Of a stretch of DNA of 64,000 nt, positions 42,801 to 54,975 are shown one piece after another. The notes under the pieces are model-generated. The model had not been told where the DNA came from. It did not search any database and worked only from the letters and a program-made list of their open reading frames with translations. Made by a program: the position numbers and the translations under genes. This DNA is from Cristatella mucedo (Eukaryota > Bryozoa > Phylactolaemata > Cristatellidae). Location of the stretch: positions 1,455,501-1,519,500 of the forward strand of contig WPIO01000057.1 of NCBI GenBank assembly GCA_009760855.2, written 5' to 3'. Numbering within the stretch: the stretch's first letter is position 1; each line of letters begins with the position of its first letter.

Positions 42801-44925
42801 TCTACTGTAGGTCATACCAATCGATCATAGCAGAGGCCAAATCTAGCTTCTATAAAAACATTGTTGAATCACAGATGCACAATCCAAAAATGCTGATGTC
42901 GACGATAAGCCATCTCCTCAACAGCTCACAGGTTAGCTCCTTACCTGATGATCCTTGTGATGATCTAGCCGATCACTTCTCTAGAATCTTTGTGCAAAAG
43001 ATAGACAAGATCAGGGAATACATCCCAGCGATGAAAACATCTCCACTGGAATGTTGTTCCCCGATTCCTGGCTGCACCTAACTGTCTAAATTTAAGCAGG
43101 TCACTAGTGATCTAGTCCTGAAGCTCGTATCTCAATCAAGGAAGACAAAAAGTCCTCTGGACCTTATTCCCACTGTCCTGCTCATACGTTGCATTGATCT
43201 GCTGCTGCCATACATAACTAACATCCTTAATATGTCATTAGCCTCAGGTCAAATCCCAGCACCTTTAAAAAAGCTGTAGTCAGGCCACTTCTCAAGAAAT
43301 CAACACTCGACAAAGAGAACTTAAGCAACTACCGCCAGTCTCCCTTCTATTATTCCTCTCAAAGACACTGGAACGGGTCGTAGCGGACCAGCTAAACTCA
43401 CATTATTGAAACCTCACACCTTGCTAGTAAGTTCCAGTGTGGCTTTAGAGGTAATCACTCCACAGAGTCAGCATTGCTTAGGGTATGCAACGACCTACTT
43501 AGGAATGCAGACATGGGTAGAGTGTCTCTGCTTGTTTTGCTCGATCTTTCGGCAGATTTGGATACCGTCGATCACAAAGTTCTTCTAGAGCTCCTCTCAT
43601 CTCGCCTGGGCATCACTGGCACTGCTCCCCAGTAGTTCAGGTCCTATCTCAGTGGGAGACTCCAGAGTATTGACGTGAATGGACAAAGATCATCTGAGGT
43701 ACCTCCGAAATATAAGGTACCTCAAGCTCCGTGCTAGGTCTTGTTTTTTTCACGGTTTACGGTTTACACTCTCCATCTTGCTGATGTGATTGCCAAGCGC
43801 AATCTAGGCTTTCACTTCTGAGCGGTTGACACTCAGTTGTACCTTTGCTTTGATCCCTCCCAGCCTTCGAACACCTCGAATTCTTTCAACTCACTTGTTG
43901 CTTGTAGTGATGACATCCGCACATGGATGGCAGTAGATTTTCTAAAACTAAATGTCGATAAAACTAACTTACTAGTTATGATCAAACCCAGTGTCATTCA
44001 CAAATCGGAAAGGCTGAAGCTCAACATTGGCTCTGCCAGCATATCTCCAGTTGAGTCAGCTCGAAATATAGGTGTCATATTCCAAAGCGACCTCTCGTTA
44101 GACGACCGAATCAGCTCCAGAGTCAAATCTGCCTATTTTCAGCTCCATAACATTGCTAAAATTCCCGCTTGCTTAGATAAGGATACCACGTCCACGTTGG
44201 TCCATGCATTCGTGACATTCCGTCTCGACTTCTGCAACTCACTGCTCACTGGCCTACTGGCATGTGCGATCAGGCGATTGCAGCTGGTGCAAAACTCTGC
44301 AGCTAGGCTTGTCTGTCGTGAGCGTCGCAGTTGCCACATTACTCCACTTCTCGCCGACCTGCACTGGCTACAAGTCAAGCAACGGATTGACTTCAAGGTT
44401 TTGTCGCTCACTTTTAGGTCTCTTCATTCTATGGCTCCAGCCTATCTTTCAGAGATACTACCCCATCAGGCAAAGCATCATACCACTCGCTTTTCGGAAT
44501 CCAACAGTCTAGAAATACCTCGTACAAACCTTAAATCCTTTGGAGACCGTGCATGTAGCTCGTATGCTCCCACAGCCTGGAACTCCCTCCCGACCTGCAT
44601 CAGAACATCCCCTGACCTGACCACATTTAAAAGGAACTTAAAAACATACCTATTTAGGACAGCATTTAGTGGGTCCTTGTGATTCGTCCTCGATGTGCTT
44701 ATGCGTGCTGACACTGTGCATGCTGCCACTAACACATCTGCATGCTGACCCAGTGCATGTAACCCCTAACCATGTTATTCATTTTGTTTGTTTTTCAAGC
44801 ATGATTTTACTTACTATTCTATTGCGTATCACTTTGCAGCAAATGTAAAGCGCCTCGAAAAAGATTGAGTTCTCTGAGGGCACTTTATCAAGTGCAATAT
44901 TATTATTATTATTATCATCATTATT
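42801..44925 (+). mobile_element. LINE A copy 16, linker to 3' tail
   Basis: Starts in the linker between endonuclease and RT ('YCRSYQSIIAEAKSSFYKN', frame 42779-43081, with 'DDLADHFSRIFVQKIDKIR'). It passes through the RT N-terminus (43100-43440), 'GFRGNHSTESALLR'-equivalent sequence, motif A with a frameshift (43530), and a damaged motif B/C region at about 43700-43830 ('gagcggttgacactcagttg' in place of the YADD codons). The 281-codon thumb/C-terminal frame (43837-44682), 3' UTR, hairpin and ATT tail to 44925 complete it. Confidence 0.93.
43837..44682 (+). pseudogene. LINE A16 ORF2 C-terminal fragment (palm end, thumb, CTD)
   Basis: 281 open codons, the longest uninterrupted LINE A protein segment here and a good reference for the others. 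In order: 'YLCFDPSQPS' (just after the missing active site), 'WMAVDFLKLNVDKTNLLVM', 'ARNIGVIFQSDLSLDDRISS', 'AYFQLHNIAKIPACLDKDTT', '[11 protein letters not shown]', 'NSAARLVCRERRSCHITPLL', 'AYLSEILPHQAKHHTTRFSE', 'TAWNSLPTCIRTSPDLTTFK' and the terminal 'AFSGSL'. The product would lack catalytic RT residues; with no promoter or 5' half it is non-functional. Confidence 0.9.
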
Positions 44926-45532
44926 ATCAAGCAGGCCGCTTACGGTGGATGGATGCACTGGGAAGTCCACATGGCATTTACCAGCGGAGGTAAGTATGTT
45001 CTGTCAGTTTTAGATGCTCTGAAGTTCCAAATACTCCGAAGTTAGACTGAGTCATCGCCGGTGTACACATATAATCTAATACTGGTATACCGGTATTAGA
45101 GCAAGCTTATTCGTGGCTATGATATCAATAAGTAGCTGACAAACACTTTATATTTCTTGAGAGTCACGTGCAGTTTCGAGGACGGTGAACATTGAAGATA
45201 TCCTTTATTCAGAGAAAAGAAACGGGCATGCCGTTCATGCAATAACGACTGCGAATTAACAGGTTACGTTTGATGCCTTCAAGTAGCTGACCTTTCTGCC
45301 TGAAAATGCAATAGGAGGCGCATTTTTAGATTTCATATAACCAAGCGTTGGGCTCAGGTAGGAGCATCCTAATAAAACCTGCTGATGCAGGATATTTTAT
45401 TTCTTTTTATGCTAAGAAGGATGGCAGATTAAGGTCTGTGCTATTGTAATATGCAATTCATGCTACTTAAAAAAATTTCTGTCGCATTAGGAGGTCTCAC
45501 TTGTCATCGCATTACGGATGGGAACAGTTTTA
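44926..45532. other. No recognisable gene
   Basis: Short unique stretch between LINE A16 and LINE B6. Contains a small near-palindrome, 'aatactggtataccggtatt' at about 45079-45098. No frame of note. Confidence 0.55.
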
Positions 45533-45822
45533 CTGTAATGGAATGTAATGTATTTCCGTCTGTTACTCCAAAAAGCCACAAAGTGTATGTGGTTGTTAGA
45601 TTGGAGAGTTTGCATATTGCACTCACAGCTGAAACCACTTTCGGCACGCGTTCGTTAGCCAACTGACTTCATCTCACACTCAACAAAGAAAACGTGGGAA
45701 GTATGGCAGAGTCAGGAGAGCAGTTCAGATAGCGAGTAGCACAGAAGTAGGTGCTCAGAACCGCTGGAACGGATGAGCTGTAGTCGGCAGCAGGAGAGTA
45801 GTTGCCGTTGTATAAGAATTGT
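45533..45822 (-). mobile_element. LINE B copy 6, 3' part
   Basis: Pentamer-like tail 'gtaatggaatgtaatgtatt' and 3' UTR, then antisense C-terminal ORF2 up to 'ccgttgtataagaattgt' at 45822. The remainder ('aattgtggaagcgag') is found at 48829 on the other side of LINE A17. Confidence 0.9.
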
Positions 45823-46484
45823 AATAATAATAATAAAAAGAATAATGCACTTGATAAAGCGCCCTCAGAGAACTCAATCTTTCTCTAGGCGCTTTACATT
45901 TTCTGCAAAGGGTAATGCAAATGAATAGTGAGAAATATCAAGCATGATAAACGAACAAATGAATAACCTGATTAGGGGTGACATGCACAGGGTCAGCATG
46001 CCTCATGCAAATGTGGTAAGTGGCAGCATGCACAGTGTCAGCACGCATTAGCACATGAAGAAAGAATCACAGGGACCCACTAAATGCTGTCCTAAATAGG
46101 TGTTTTTTAGTTCTTTTTAAATGTGGTCAGGTCAAGGGATATTCTGATGCAGGTCGGGAAATAGTTCCAGGCTTTGGGAGCATACGAACTAAATGCACGG
46201 TCTCCAAAGGATTTGAGGTTTGTACGAGGTATTTGTAAACTGTCGGATTCCGAAAAGCGGGGTATGATGCTTGGCCTGATAGATAGGCTGGAGCTAAAGA
46301 ATGATGTGACCTAAAAGTGAGCGACAAAACTTTAAAGTCGATTAGTTGCTTGACTGGTAGCCAGTGCAGGTCGGTGAGAAGTGGTGTAATGTGGCAACTG
46401 CGACGCTCACGACGGACAAGTAGAGTTTTGCACCGGCTGCAATCGCCTAATCGCACATGCTGGTAGGCCAGTAAGCAGTGAGTT

Positions 46485-47483
46485 TCAGAAGTCGAGAGGG
46501 GATGTCACGGATGCATGGACCAACGTGGCTGTGGTATGCTTATCTAAACAAGCCCAAATTTTAGCAATGTTATGAAGCTGAAAATAGGCAGATTTGACTC
46601 TGGAGCTGATGTGGTCGTCTAACGAGAGGTCGTTTTGGAATATGACACCTAGATTTCGAGCTGATTCAACTGGAGATATGCTGGCAGAGCCAATGTTGAG
46701 CTTCAGCCTTTCCAATTTGTGAATGACACTGGGTTTGCCCATAACTAGTAAGTTAGTTTTACCATCATTTAGTTTAAGAAAATTTACTGCCATCCATGTG
46801 CAGATGTCATCACTACATGCAGCAAGTGAGTTGAGAGAATTTGAGGTGCTCGAAAGCTGGGAGGGATCAAAGCAAATGTACAACTGAGTGTCATCCCCAT
46901 AGAAGTTAAAGCCTAGATTGTGCTTGGCAATCACATCAGCAAGAGGGAGAGTATAAACCGTGATAGGAACCAGACCTAGCACGGAGCCCTGAGGTACCCC
47001 ATATTTCAGAGGTACCTCAGATGATCTTTGTCCATTCACGTCAATACTCTGGAGTCTCCCACTGAGATAGGACTTGAACAACTGCAGAGCAGCGCTAGTG
47101 ATGCCCAGGCGAGATGTGAGGTGCTCCAGAAGAACTTTTGTGATCGATGGTATTAAAAGCTGCCGAAAAATCGAGAAAACAAGCAGAAACACTCCACCCA
47201 TGTCTGCATTCCTAAATAGATCGTTGTATAACCTAAGCAATGCTGACTCTGTGGAGTGATTAGCTCTAAAGCCAGACTGAAACTTACTAGCAAGGTGTGA
47301 GGTTTCGATATACGAGTTCAGCTGGTACACGATGACCCGTTCCAGTGTCTTTGATAGGATTAGTTGAAGGGAGACTGGGCTGTAGTTTTTTAAGCTCTCT
47401 TTTTCGAGTGTCGCTTTCTTTAGAAGTGGCCTGACTACAGCTTTTTTGAAAGTTACTGGGACATGACCTGAGGCTAATGACAT
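46485..47483 (-). pseudogene. LINE A17 reverse transcriptase, frame-restored around motif A, YGDD
   Basis: 332 open codons. In order: linker end ('GHVPVTFKKAVVRPLLKK'), RT motif 1 ('YSPVSLQLILSKTLERVI'), 'FQSGFRANHSTESALLRLYN' and a scrambled motif A. After it come 'FKSYLSGRLQSIDVNGQRSS', 'YGVPQGSVLG' (motif B), 'NFYGDDTQLYICF' (motif C, Gly where other copies have Ala) and 'NFLKLNDGKTNLLVM'. In motif A a one-base loss (near 47175) and a one-base gain (near 47134) leave about 14 residues in the wrong frame ('SIFRQLLIPSITK'), removing the catalytic Asp while keeping the frame open. Inactive. Confidence 0.9.
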
Positions 47484-48281
47484 ATTAATGCTGTTAGTTA
47501 TGCATGGCAGCAGCAGATCACTGCAACTTACGAGCAGGACAGTAGGAATTAGGTCCAGAGGACTTGTCGTTTCTTTGATTCAGATACTAACCCCAGGACT
47601 AGATCACTAGTGACCGGCTTAAATGTAGACAGTGATGTGCGGCCAGGAATTGGGGAATAGCATTCTAGTGGAAATCTTGTCATCGCAGGAATAAATTATC
47701 TGATCTTGTCTATCTTTTGCACAAAGAATCGAGAGAAGCGATCGGCTAGATCGTTGCAAGGATCATCAGGTGAGGAGCGCTCGAGGAGATGGTTGATCAT
47801 CGACATCAGCACTTTTGGATTGTGCATCTGCGATTCAAGTATTTCTTTATTGAAGCTGGACTCGGCATTTGCTAGGATCGATTGGTACGACCCACAGTAG
47901 TCTTCGTATGCTTGTCGTCGGCCAGTCTGTCCAGATGTTTGGTATGCTTTTTCAAGCATTTGCTTAGTAGACCTGGCTAGTTTATTGTCTGTGGTAAACC
48001 ATAGGCCGTCTGGGCGGGGGCGAACAGTGTGCTTTGTCAGACGCGAAAACTCGTCGAGCGTGTCAGCTAGTGTCGTGTTGTAGCTATCTACCTATGATGA
48101 CAGATCAGAGGGAGGACTGAGCAGCAGAGGCGAAGCCGATATTCTCGCCTCGCACGGACAGCATCGGTTTCAAGGGTCTTGAGGTTTTGCGATTCACCGG
48201 TTATTTTAGAGGAGGAGGTGGGCACACACTATAGATTGAAGGAGATCTGCATGTGGTCAGATAATCAGAATTTGGTAATAA

Positions 48282-48790
48282 TTAGTGATGATTTGGTAAT
48301 AATTGGTGGTAATACGTGCGGTTGTATGAGAAATTCTGGTCGAGTGTGTTACCCTTGATGTGAGTATGGCCATGAACATGAGCCACAAGAGACAATGAGT
48401 GAGTCATTGCACGAAATTCGGTGCTGATAGCGTCAGATAGATTATCAAAGTGAACGTTGAAATCACCCATAACGAGGAAAGATCGATTTCTTGCACACAG
48501 AATCGAAATGAGATCGGAGAAATCTGAGATAAAGGAGGATTTGGTACCTGGTGGGCGATAGACTACTGGCACTATCGGTAGCTTCTTTTCGAATGAGACC
48601 AAGGCAATTGATTCAAAAGACTGCTTCGAGGGTACTGCAAATGGCTTGAAGTTGAATTTCGAGCGCGCGATAATAGCAGCTCCGCCTCCAGTTTTGATTG
48701 ATCTAGTGGTGTGGAAGAACGAGAAACCAGATTGAGTAGCGTCTTCAATTGTCGTTCAGTTTATCGATTTTAGCAAATTTTCAGTTAGGG
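48282..48790 (-). pseudogene. LINE A17 APE-type endonuclease, partial
   Basis: Minus-strand sequence shows 'ELLALTE' (start of the domain's ALTETW block, then decayed), 'GFSFFHTTRSIKTGGGAAII' and 'KQSFESIALVSFEKKLPIVP'. It continues with 'VYRPPGTKSSFISDF', 'FLVMGDFNVHFDN' (the conserved GDFN block) and 'HVHGHTHIKGNTLD'. The last block resembles the 'THxxGNTLD' of this endonuclease group but the expected downstream SDH motif is not in frame. It nicks target DNA for target-primed reverse transcription in functional family members. One stop near 48745 and loss of the N-terminal ~50 residues inactivate it. Confidence 0.87.
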
Positions 48791-48828
48791 CGAGCAGTTC
48801 GATACTATTTTCAGTCGATACCACTTTC

Positions 48829-49498
48829 AATTGTGGAAGCGAGTTTTACAGGCTAGAACCTGCAGGGCTAAAGCTTGTGTTGCCGATGGTCTTTAAGTGA
48901 AGTAATGAAACAGCTAAGTTATTGTCCATACAGGACCTAAGGGCGCGAGAACGCTGAAACTGGCGCAACAGTTCAGCTAGGTATCTAGGAGCCAAGCCAT
49001 GGTGGGCCTCGTGGGTCAGCATAAGAAGTTGGCTCTGTATCCATCGATCAAAGGGCATTCATCCTAGCTCTTTTAGCAAAGGAACACTTGGTCAAACCTC
49101 TGGGATTTGCAAACTAGCCTAGCATCCATATTCAGAGCCATTTTCCGTGACCTAGAAGCTTTTTCCGATAGCCCAGCCAAAAGGGAATTACAATAATCAA
49201 GACGAAACATAATTCATGAACTAGTTAAATTTTTAGCAAGCCACCGAGGAAAACAGATCCTATTCCTAGATAGGGATCGGACGTGATAGCCATAGGTAGA
49301 AGCAGTCTTTTGAATTAAAGTTTTAAAATTTAGGCAGCTGTCAAAAACGAAACAGACATTTTGAGCACGCGGTGAAGGTCACACGACAGCACTACCTATT
49401 AGAAGAGCTTAAGGTGTCTGTCGCTTAGGGTGTACTGTGAGCAGCAGCTCAGTTTTATAGTCGTTTAGTTTCAAGAAATTTTCTGTCACTCACTTTCG
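48829..49498 (-). mobile_element. LINE B copy 6, 5' part
   Basis: Continues LINE B6 after the LINE A17 insertion: 'aattgtggaagcgag', C-terminal ORF2 in frame 48846-49058 ('HGLAPRYLAELLRQF'), thumb in antisense ('ccagccaaaagggaattaca') and up to the region before the active site ('agcagcagctcagttttata') at about 49490. Heavily mutated. Confidence 0.88.
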
Positions 49499-51639
49499 AT
49501 CATTAATTTCATCATCCTTCTGCAAGGGAAAGTCACTGCATATTGTAAGCTTAGCAAACTAATACTACTCACTATGGTTGATAAGGACTTGTTTTCAAAA
49601 AAGCTAGTTTTTAATCTTTGATATAAATTATATTTTTGAGATGCTACCAAATTATAAGTACTAACACCTGCCCTCTTCCAAACTATTAGTGAGCTGGCTG
49701 AGCAAGCCTTCCGGGAGGAAGTAAAAAATATTGGCTGGTACCAGTTTCTATAACTAAGATTACTGAGTTAGTAGTATAAATAATAGTATCTTTAGAAATT
49801 AAACTACCAGGAACCAAAGGTATTTGAATAATTGAAAAATGAGAATTATGGTTTTTAACTGAAATCTAAAGGAAACATTCAATTCACGAAATTTTAACGG
49901 CTTGGTAAGAAACGACTGCTTCCATTCACGAGAACAGGCGAAACTCAATATTAGGCAAAAGATAAGCGCTCGATATTCACGATATCCAGGTCAATCTAAT
50001 CTTAGTTAGAACACGGAGAATGTATGTTTTTTTGACACGCTGTCATTTTGGTGAGATACTTACTTCCGTTCACGTCAAGTTTCTGGCTTCATAATCTAAA
50101 ATGTCTAAATATTGCCGAGCTTTCAAGACATGTAGTTCCTTTACCAGTGGCTGATATTACCTTGGGATTGCGGACTAAACTGCTCAATTAAAACAAAGCA
50201 ATTTTAACATGAGTAAAGGTGCCACGTCTTTTCTCTACCTGAGAAAGTGCCCGATTCTTTTTTGTTAACCATTTCAAAAAATTAATACCTAAAATTGTCT
50301 TTTAATGTGAGCGATTTATTAGCTCTCAGAAAGTGTAGTTTATACCTTGCTTAAATGCAAGAGCTACACTGGCAGCCATTTTTTTTACTTTAATTCAGAT
50401 TGCTCAAGAGGCTTTCGATAGATTCCTCTATCACCTAGGTACTTTAAAATCCATTTTAAACTTAAATGATTTAATTTAATTCCAAAATTTATACTCATGA
50501 TTTTTTGTAATTTTGACTCAGCTAGATACAAAATAACTAATCACGATATTAAGTCTTCAAATAAATGCCTTACTCGCGGTAATTTGGTTACCTTTCTCCT
50601 AATTGCACTCCAAACCTTCCCATGTCTCGTTAAATTTTAAAACTTCTCCTGCTATACATTGTTCAACTCTTTCGATTTTTGCAAAAGATGTGTATGACAT
50701 TGGAACTTAGAGACCAGTACTTCCTGAAGGAGACCAGCTTTCGCCCTATGTTTTCCAGCTTTATGTTTGGCAGACAGTATCGTCTGTCGTAATAAATAGT
50801 GCACTGACATGATGCTATAAGAGCCTGTCTGCTAGTAGCACGTGGTTCAGACTGAGTTTTGGGTGTGGCAGTGGTATGCATGCACACCCATGCAAGCTGA
50901 TCCAGTGGTGGCACGAGTCTAGCTGTTGTTGGGTGAAGTTTCGTTCGATTAACGTGTCATTGTCACACTTGAAGCCGGCACTGCTTGCGTTTGCAGGATA
51001 CCTTTTGCCTAGTGTAGGAGTGCTGCTCATGCACAAATGTGTGCGTGTGTTTGTGTGTTTGCATGCATGCCATGCATTGCAAAAAGTGAGCACATCAGCT
51101 TGAAGAGGTTAAACTGTGCAGTGAAGGAGCAGAAGTTCTGAAAGCTCTTTCAGACATAAGTGTAGACAATTACCGTTCGAGAAACCCTAAAACAATGGCA
51201 GCTCTTTAAACAATGACAGCCCCACTGGAAACTGGCTCTGCATTACGCATGCACTCTATTGGGCCATGCATGCTATGCACCAGTTCACTATTTACTAGTG
51301 CACTGTTCCTGCACTTGCATCCAACTACAAAAAGTGCATGCAGACGTGCTTGTCTTGGGTGCTCTGTAGCCTTGATCTGACATTGCTGACCACAATTATA
51401 TCATATTGCGTAAAGTTAAGTAGGAAAAGTAAGCGGCTTAGAAGCTCTTATAGACTAGTGCCTTCTAAAAAGTCGTTGTTGCCTCCCTAATCTGAGGCTT
51501 ACGACTGCTGCCTATTTAGACCTACCTAAGAAATTTTGTACATATATTCACTACTTATCTTCATATGTGACTCAGCCACAAAGCCACAAAGAAAAGTGGC
51601 CATTAAGCAGAAGAGCATTGCGTAGCTCAGCCCGATTAC
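49499..51639. other. No recognisable gene; some GCATGC-rich sequence near 50870-51350
   Basis: AT-rich unique DNA. The overlapping frames at 50663-51103 on both strands lie in sequence dense in CATGCA/GTGTGT words and have no known domain. Confidence 0.55.
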
Positions 51640-52070
51640 TATAGCCCACCTTCGATTGTTTACCTATACCTCATGCAAACCTCAAATTCTGCAGAGACCT
51701 CACCCTTAGTTCGCATGCTTACAAAGCATGGAACTTACACCCAAATTTCATCACTACATGGTCTGACTTCACCGAATTTAAAAAGAAACTAAAATGCATC
51801 TATTTATCACAACATTTAGTGGTTTCCTAGTGATTTGTTCCTAATGTGCATATGCGTGCTGACACCGTGCGTGCTGCCACTAACTAAACTTACATGCTGA
51901 CCCAGTCCATGGCATGCCTAACAGTACTAGTCTTGTTGTTTATTGAGTACACTACCACTAATCATTCGATCTTGCTTCCTTTGCTGCAATTGTAAAGTGC
52001 CTAGAAAGAGATTGAGTTTTTTGACGGCTCTATATAACTTTTATTATAATTCTTAATATTATAATACGCC
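51640..52070 (+). mobile_element. LINE A copy 18, C-terminal end and 3' UTR
   Basis: Starts at 'ttcgattgtttacctatacc' (the 'SNSLxIPR' region), continues to the ORF2 end ('acaacatttagtggttt') and carries the full 3' UTR and hairpin ('gagattgagttttttgacgg'), ending in an AT-rich tail at about 52068. Decayed. Confidence 0.88.
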
Positions 52071-54777
52071 AAGCAATTCATTTAAAAAGAGCTCAAAATT
52101 ACTATGTAAAGTCATGAAGTACTAACAACAGTCGCAGCCCAGAAAAGATCAGAAGTAGACACGTAGTGTATTTTCACTGCTCCTCTAACATGCTCGTCTA
52201 CTAATATAAAAAGGTAGATACAACGTTCTGGTTAGCAGCAGCCTTTTTCTCATTCTCACATACGACTATGCAGTCAATCTTCTCAAATGGTAAACAATGG
52301 TAAACAAAGTTTTCAGGTTTCGAGCGTGCAGAGCTTTAACCGTAGCACTTACCTGTATTTTCAGTCATTTTTTTGTCGTTTACACTTTCTAGATAAACAG
52401 TAGCAGGTTTAGTCCTACCTCTGTCACAAGTGTAAGTTATTTCCGGTCATATCGCAACGTCAGGTTTTTTACCGACAGATTTTAGGGTTCCCTGAGACTG
52501 CTTAGATAAAGATTTTCAAATTTTCCTTAAAAATGAACATGCGAGTTTATTCAGGGTATCCGTTCTTTTCTAGAACATTCTTTCTTAGGCTTCACAGCTG
52601 CTAAGCCTGCCTTGTAAATTCTTCAGAGTCTCAAATTATTCAGAATTTCCATAATCTTGGTTGCAAACTCTTTATGAATATGCCTATTAATTTGCTGGCT
52701 TTGCATGAAAATAGGTAACAATGCACCTGATAAATCGTCTTTAGAATTTTGAACGATTATAGGGCAGCAATATGAGCAGTGATTGATCCGACAGTGAAAT
52801 CAGCACACATTGCCATTATGTGAAAAAAAGCAACATTTAGATTTATTAAACACTTATGAACAGTAGTCGCGAGCGAGCAATGGAAATGGTGTAAGACGAG
52901 TGCTAAGGTTCTTTAGAAATTCTGTCTCATCCATCATTCTTGCGTATGAAAGAATAAGCGGCTGCCACGTCCACAAAGAACTTTATGCAAAATGCTGTGC
53001 ATGTAAACCGCTGGTCCCAGCCACCGCAGGGAGGATATCGGTGGAAGTGCAAAAATACTAATCATGGATGGTCATTTGTAGGTGCAGCATAAATGCACGC
53101 AAATCTGGCACTTATAACGTAACATGGAGGCAAAGAAAGCACCGGATCAGGAAAAAAGGTTTACATTCGAGCCTTGATATACAAACTTTACCTTGAACAT
53201 GATTAACATGCAAGACAACTATGCTTTGCTTAAGATAAGTAGCTCTCGGTTCATAGTAACTTGAACCTTTGAGCACCACTGCTATTGCACAAACGGCCTG
53301 AGTAACATATAGATTCAGAGTCAGTACCTGGGTATTAGACCAGGAGTTAGGAGCTCGCTATCGGGATCAAGGTAGTGGTTTAAAATATGGGCAATCGTTT
53401 GTAAGTTGCTACACCTATTGATTAGAGCCGTCAAGATTATTTTTGGGCAATATAAATGAGGCTGGTAAACCAACTAACTAATTATAATTACCTAAATGTA
53501 GGTTGTGATATAGCTGGCTCAGCATTAGGTTAGTTCGTCAACCAGCAATATATAAATACCAAGCAATCATAGAAAGGCTGATTTAGGCAACTTACCGTTG
53601 CACTATTGCCCTTCAGTAAGGCGATATTGGTTCTTATTTTCAAGAGCATTTTCGATATAAGGAATATTACTGTTACTTTATTTTAGTGACAGATTTTATG
53701 TAACGGAATAACAGCATCACCAGTTGTAGAGCCATTATGTTTGCCTAGAAAGCAAGCGAGGCAAGATATTTTCGTATCAGGCAAGACTGGCTACATTTCA
53801 TCGTAGGTGGGGCTGGACAAGCAATACAATTACAAACAGTAAATAAAATTCAAAGTATACTAAGAAATTGCTCATCCATAGAAATCAATAGGCATTTTTG
53901 TTTTTAGTGGCTGTCAGTGTGTTTCGGGACACTGGGTAGCTCAGGTCACTGCAATGCTGTCGGTTGAAGCCAATGCACCTGCTGCACAACTCCAGCTCTG
54001 CTGTATGCATCCTCTTCACCGCGTGTCTCTTCCTAATTCCGACAGCAGCGCAACCCATGAACAGAGTGATGGTATGCAGCTAGAAAAATGCTAGAGAAAA
54101 TGACCCAATGCTCATTATTTTGCATGCAGCACTATCAGCCAATCGTACCAGGAAAAGCACACAGAAAAGCCATCAGGCTACGTTTAATGCAGCGATCTAT
54201 TGATATCTCATTATATCTATTTACTGATAAATTGATTCTGTTGATTGATATATATTTCGATGTGATATCTATTGATTGATTGAGCGACAGACTCGTGTGC
54301 AGCTCAACTTAAGCTGCTCGTGCTGAGGGCTCTGAATCATCACCTACTTTTTGATCTTTACTCCTATAAAGTGACTGTGATCTAGCCCAAACCAAATTTT
54401 ATGAGATCTTCGTAACTTTTACAATAATTTAACGTATAGAATATTCGCTAATGTTGTCAGCTAGTCCCAGCTACAAGTCAAAGGCAGACATCCAAGCTCG
54501 CAATTGCAGTTTAGTTGTCAACCTCGTAAATCACAATTGCATGGCATTGCAGCATCCATTGGTACAGGGTCCCGGATGGTTCTGACGAAAATGATAGTAT
54601 GTATATTTCATAATTAAATTACAGGTTACCACGATAGATCTATGCTCAATTTAAGCTACTACCGACAAAAGGGAAAAAGAAGTAATAAGCACCAAAAACT
54701 ATCAAAATTTTCTGAGACTGGTTTAACGTTAGCATGTCCCTCACTTATCGTACAGGGGTGTGGTGATTGTAAAGGGT
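52071..54777. other. No recognisable gene
   Basis: AT-rich unique sequence, the longest stretch here without a visible repeat. A small GATT-type periodic patch at about 54200-54285 is low complexity. Distant non-coding or exon content cannot be excluded by eye. Confidence 0.5.
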
Positions 54778-54975
54778 GGTTAATGATAATGATAATATAT
54801 TTTTGCATCTTAATCAAAACTTGATCTATTTCTAGACATTTCAAATATGCCGGAAAAGCAAGCATGGTCGCATGGTTAATGCTAGCATTCTCAATGTCCA
54901 CAAGCATAACAGGGCTAGAGGAGACAAGCAAAGGGGTCAGCATGCAAACACAGTTAGCCGTAGCATGCACAACCG
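54778..54975 (-). mobile_element. LINE A copy 19, decayed 3' end
   Basis: 'aatgataatgataatata' tail, lost hairpin, 'tggtcgcatggttaatgcta', 'ggggtcagcatgcaaacaca' and 'gttagccgtagcatgcacaa': the LINE A 3' UTR in antisense, much decayed, stopping at about 54975. Confidence 0.7.

Larger units (their letters stand above)
45823..48828 (-). mobile_element. LINE A copy 17, longest copy (about 3.0 kb), inserted in LINE B6
   Basis: Contains, from 3' to 5': (AAT)n tail, hairpin, 3' UTR, C-terminus (46127-46456), RT (46485-47483), linker (47696-47959) and most of the APE endonuclease (48282 to about 48780). LINE B6 resumes directly on the far side, with AATTG(T) on both sides (45817-45822 and 48829-48834). 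The 5' break is within the endonuclease N-terminus ('ELLALTE'), so even this copy is 5'-truncated. It gives the domain order of the family: endonuclease, linker, RT, C-terminal domain. Confidence 0.94.

Noticed and set aside
45079-45098. Palindrome 'aatactggtataccggtatt' as a regulatory site
   Set aside because: Short, imperfect and isolated; no gene nearby to regulate.
50870-51350. CATGCA-rich tract as a satellite or RNA gene
   Set aside because: Words recur irregularly with no fixed period or structure.
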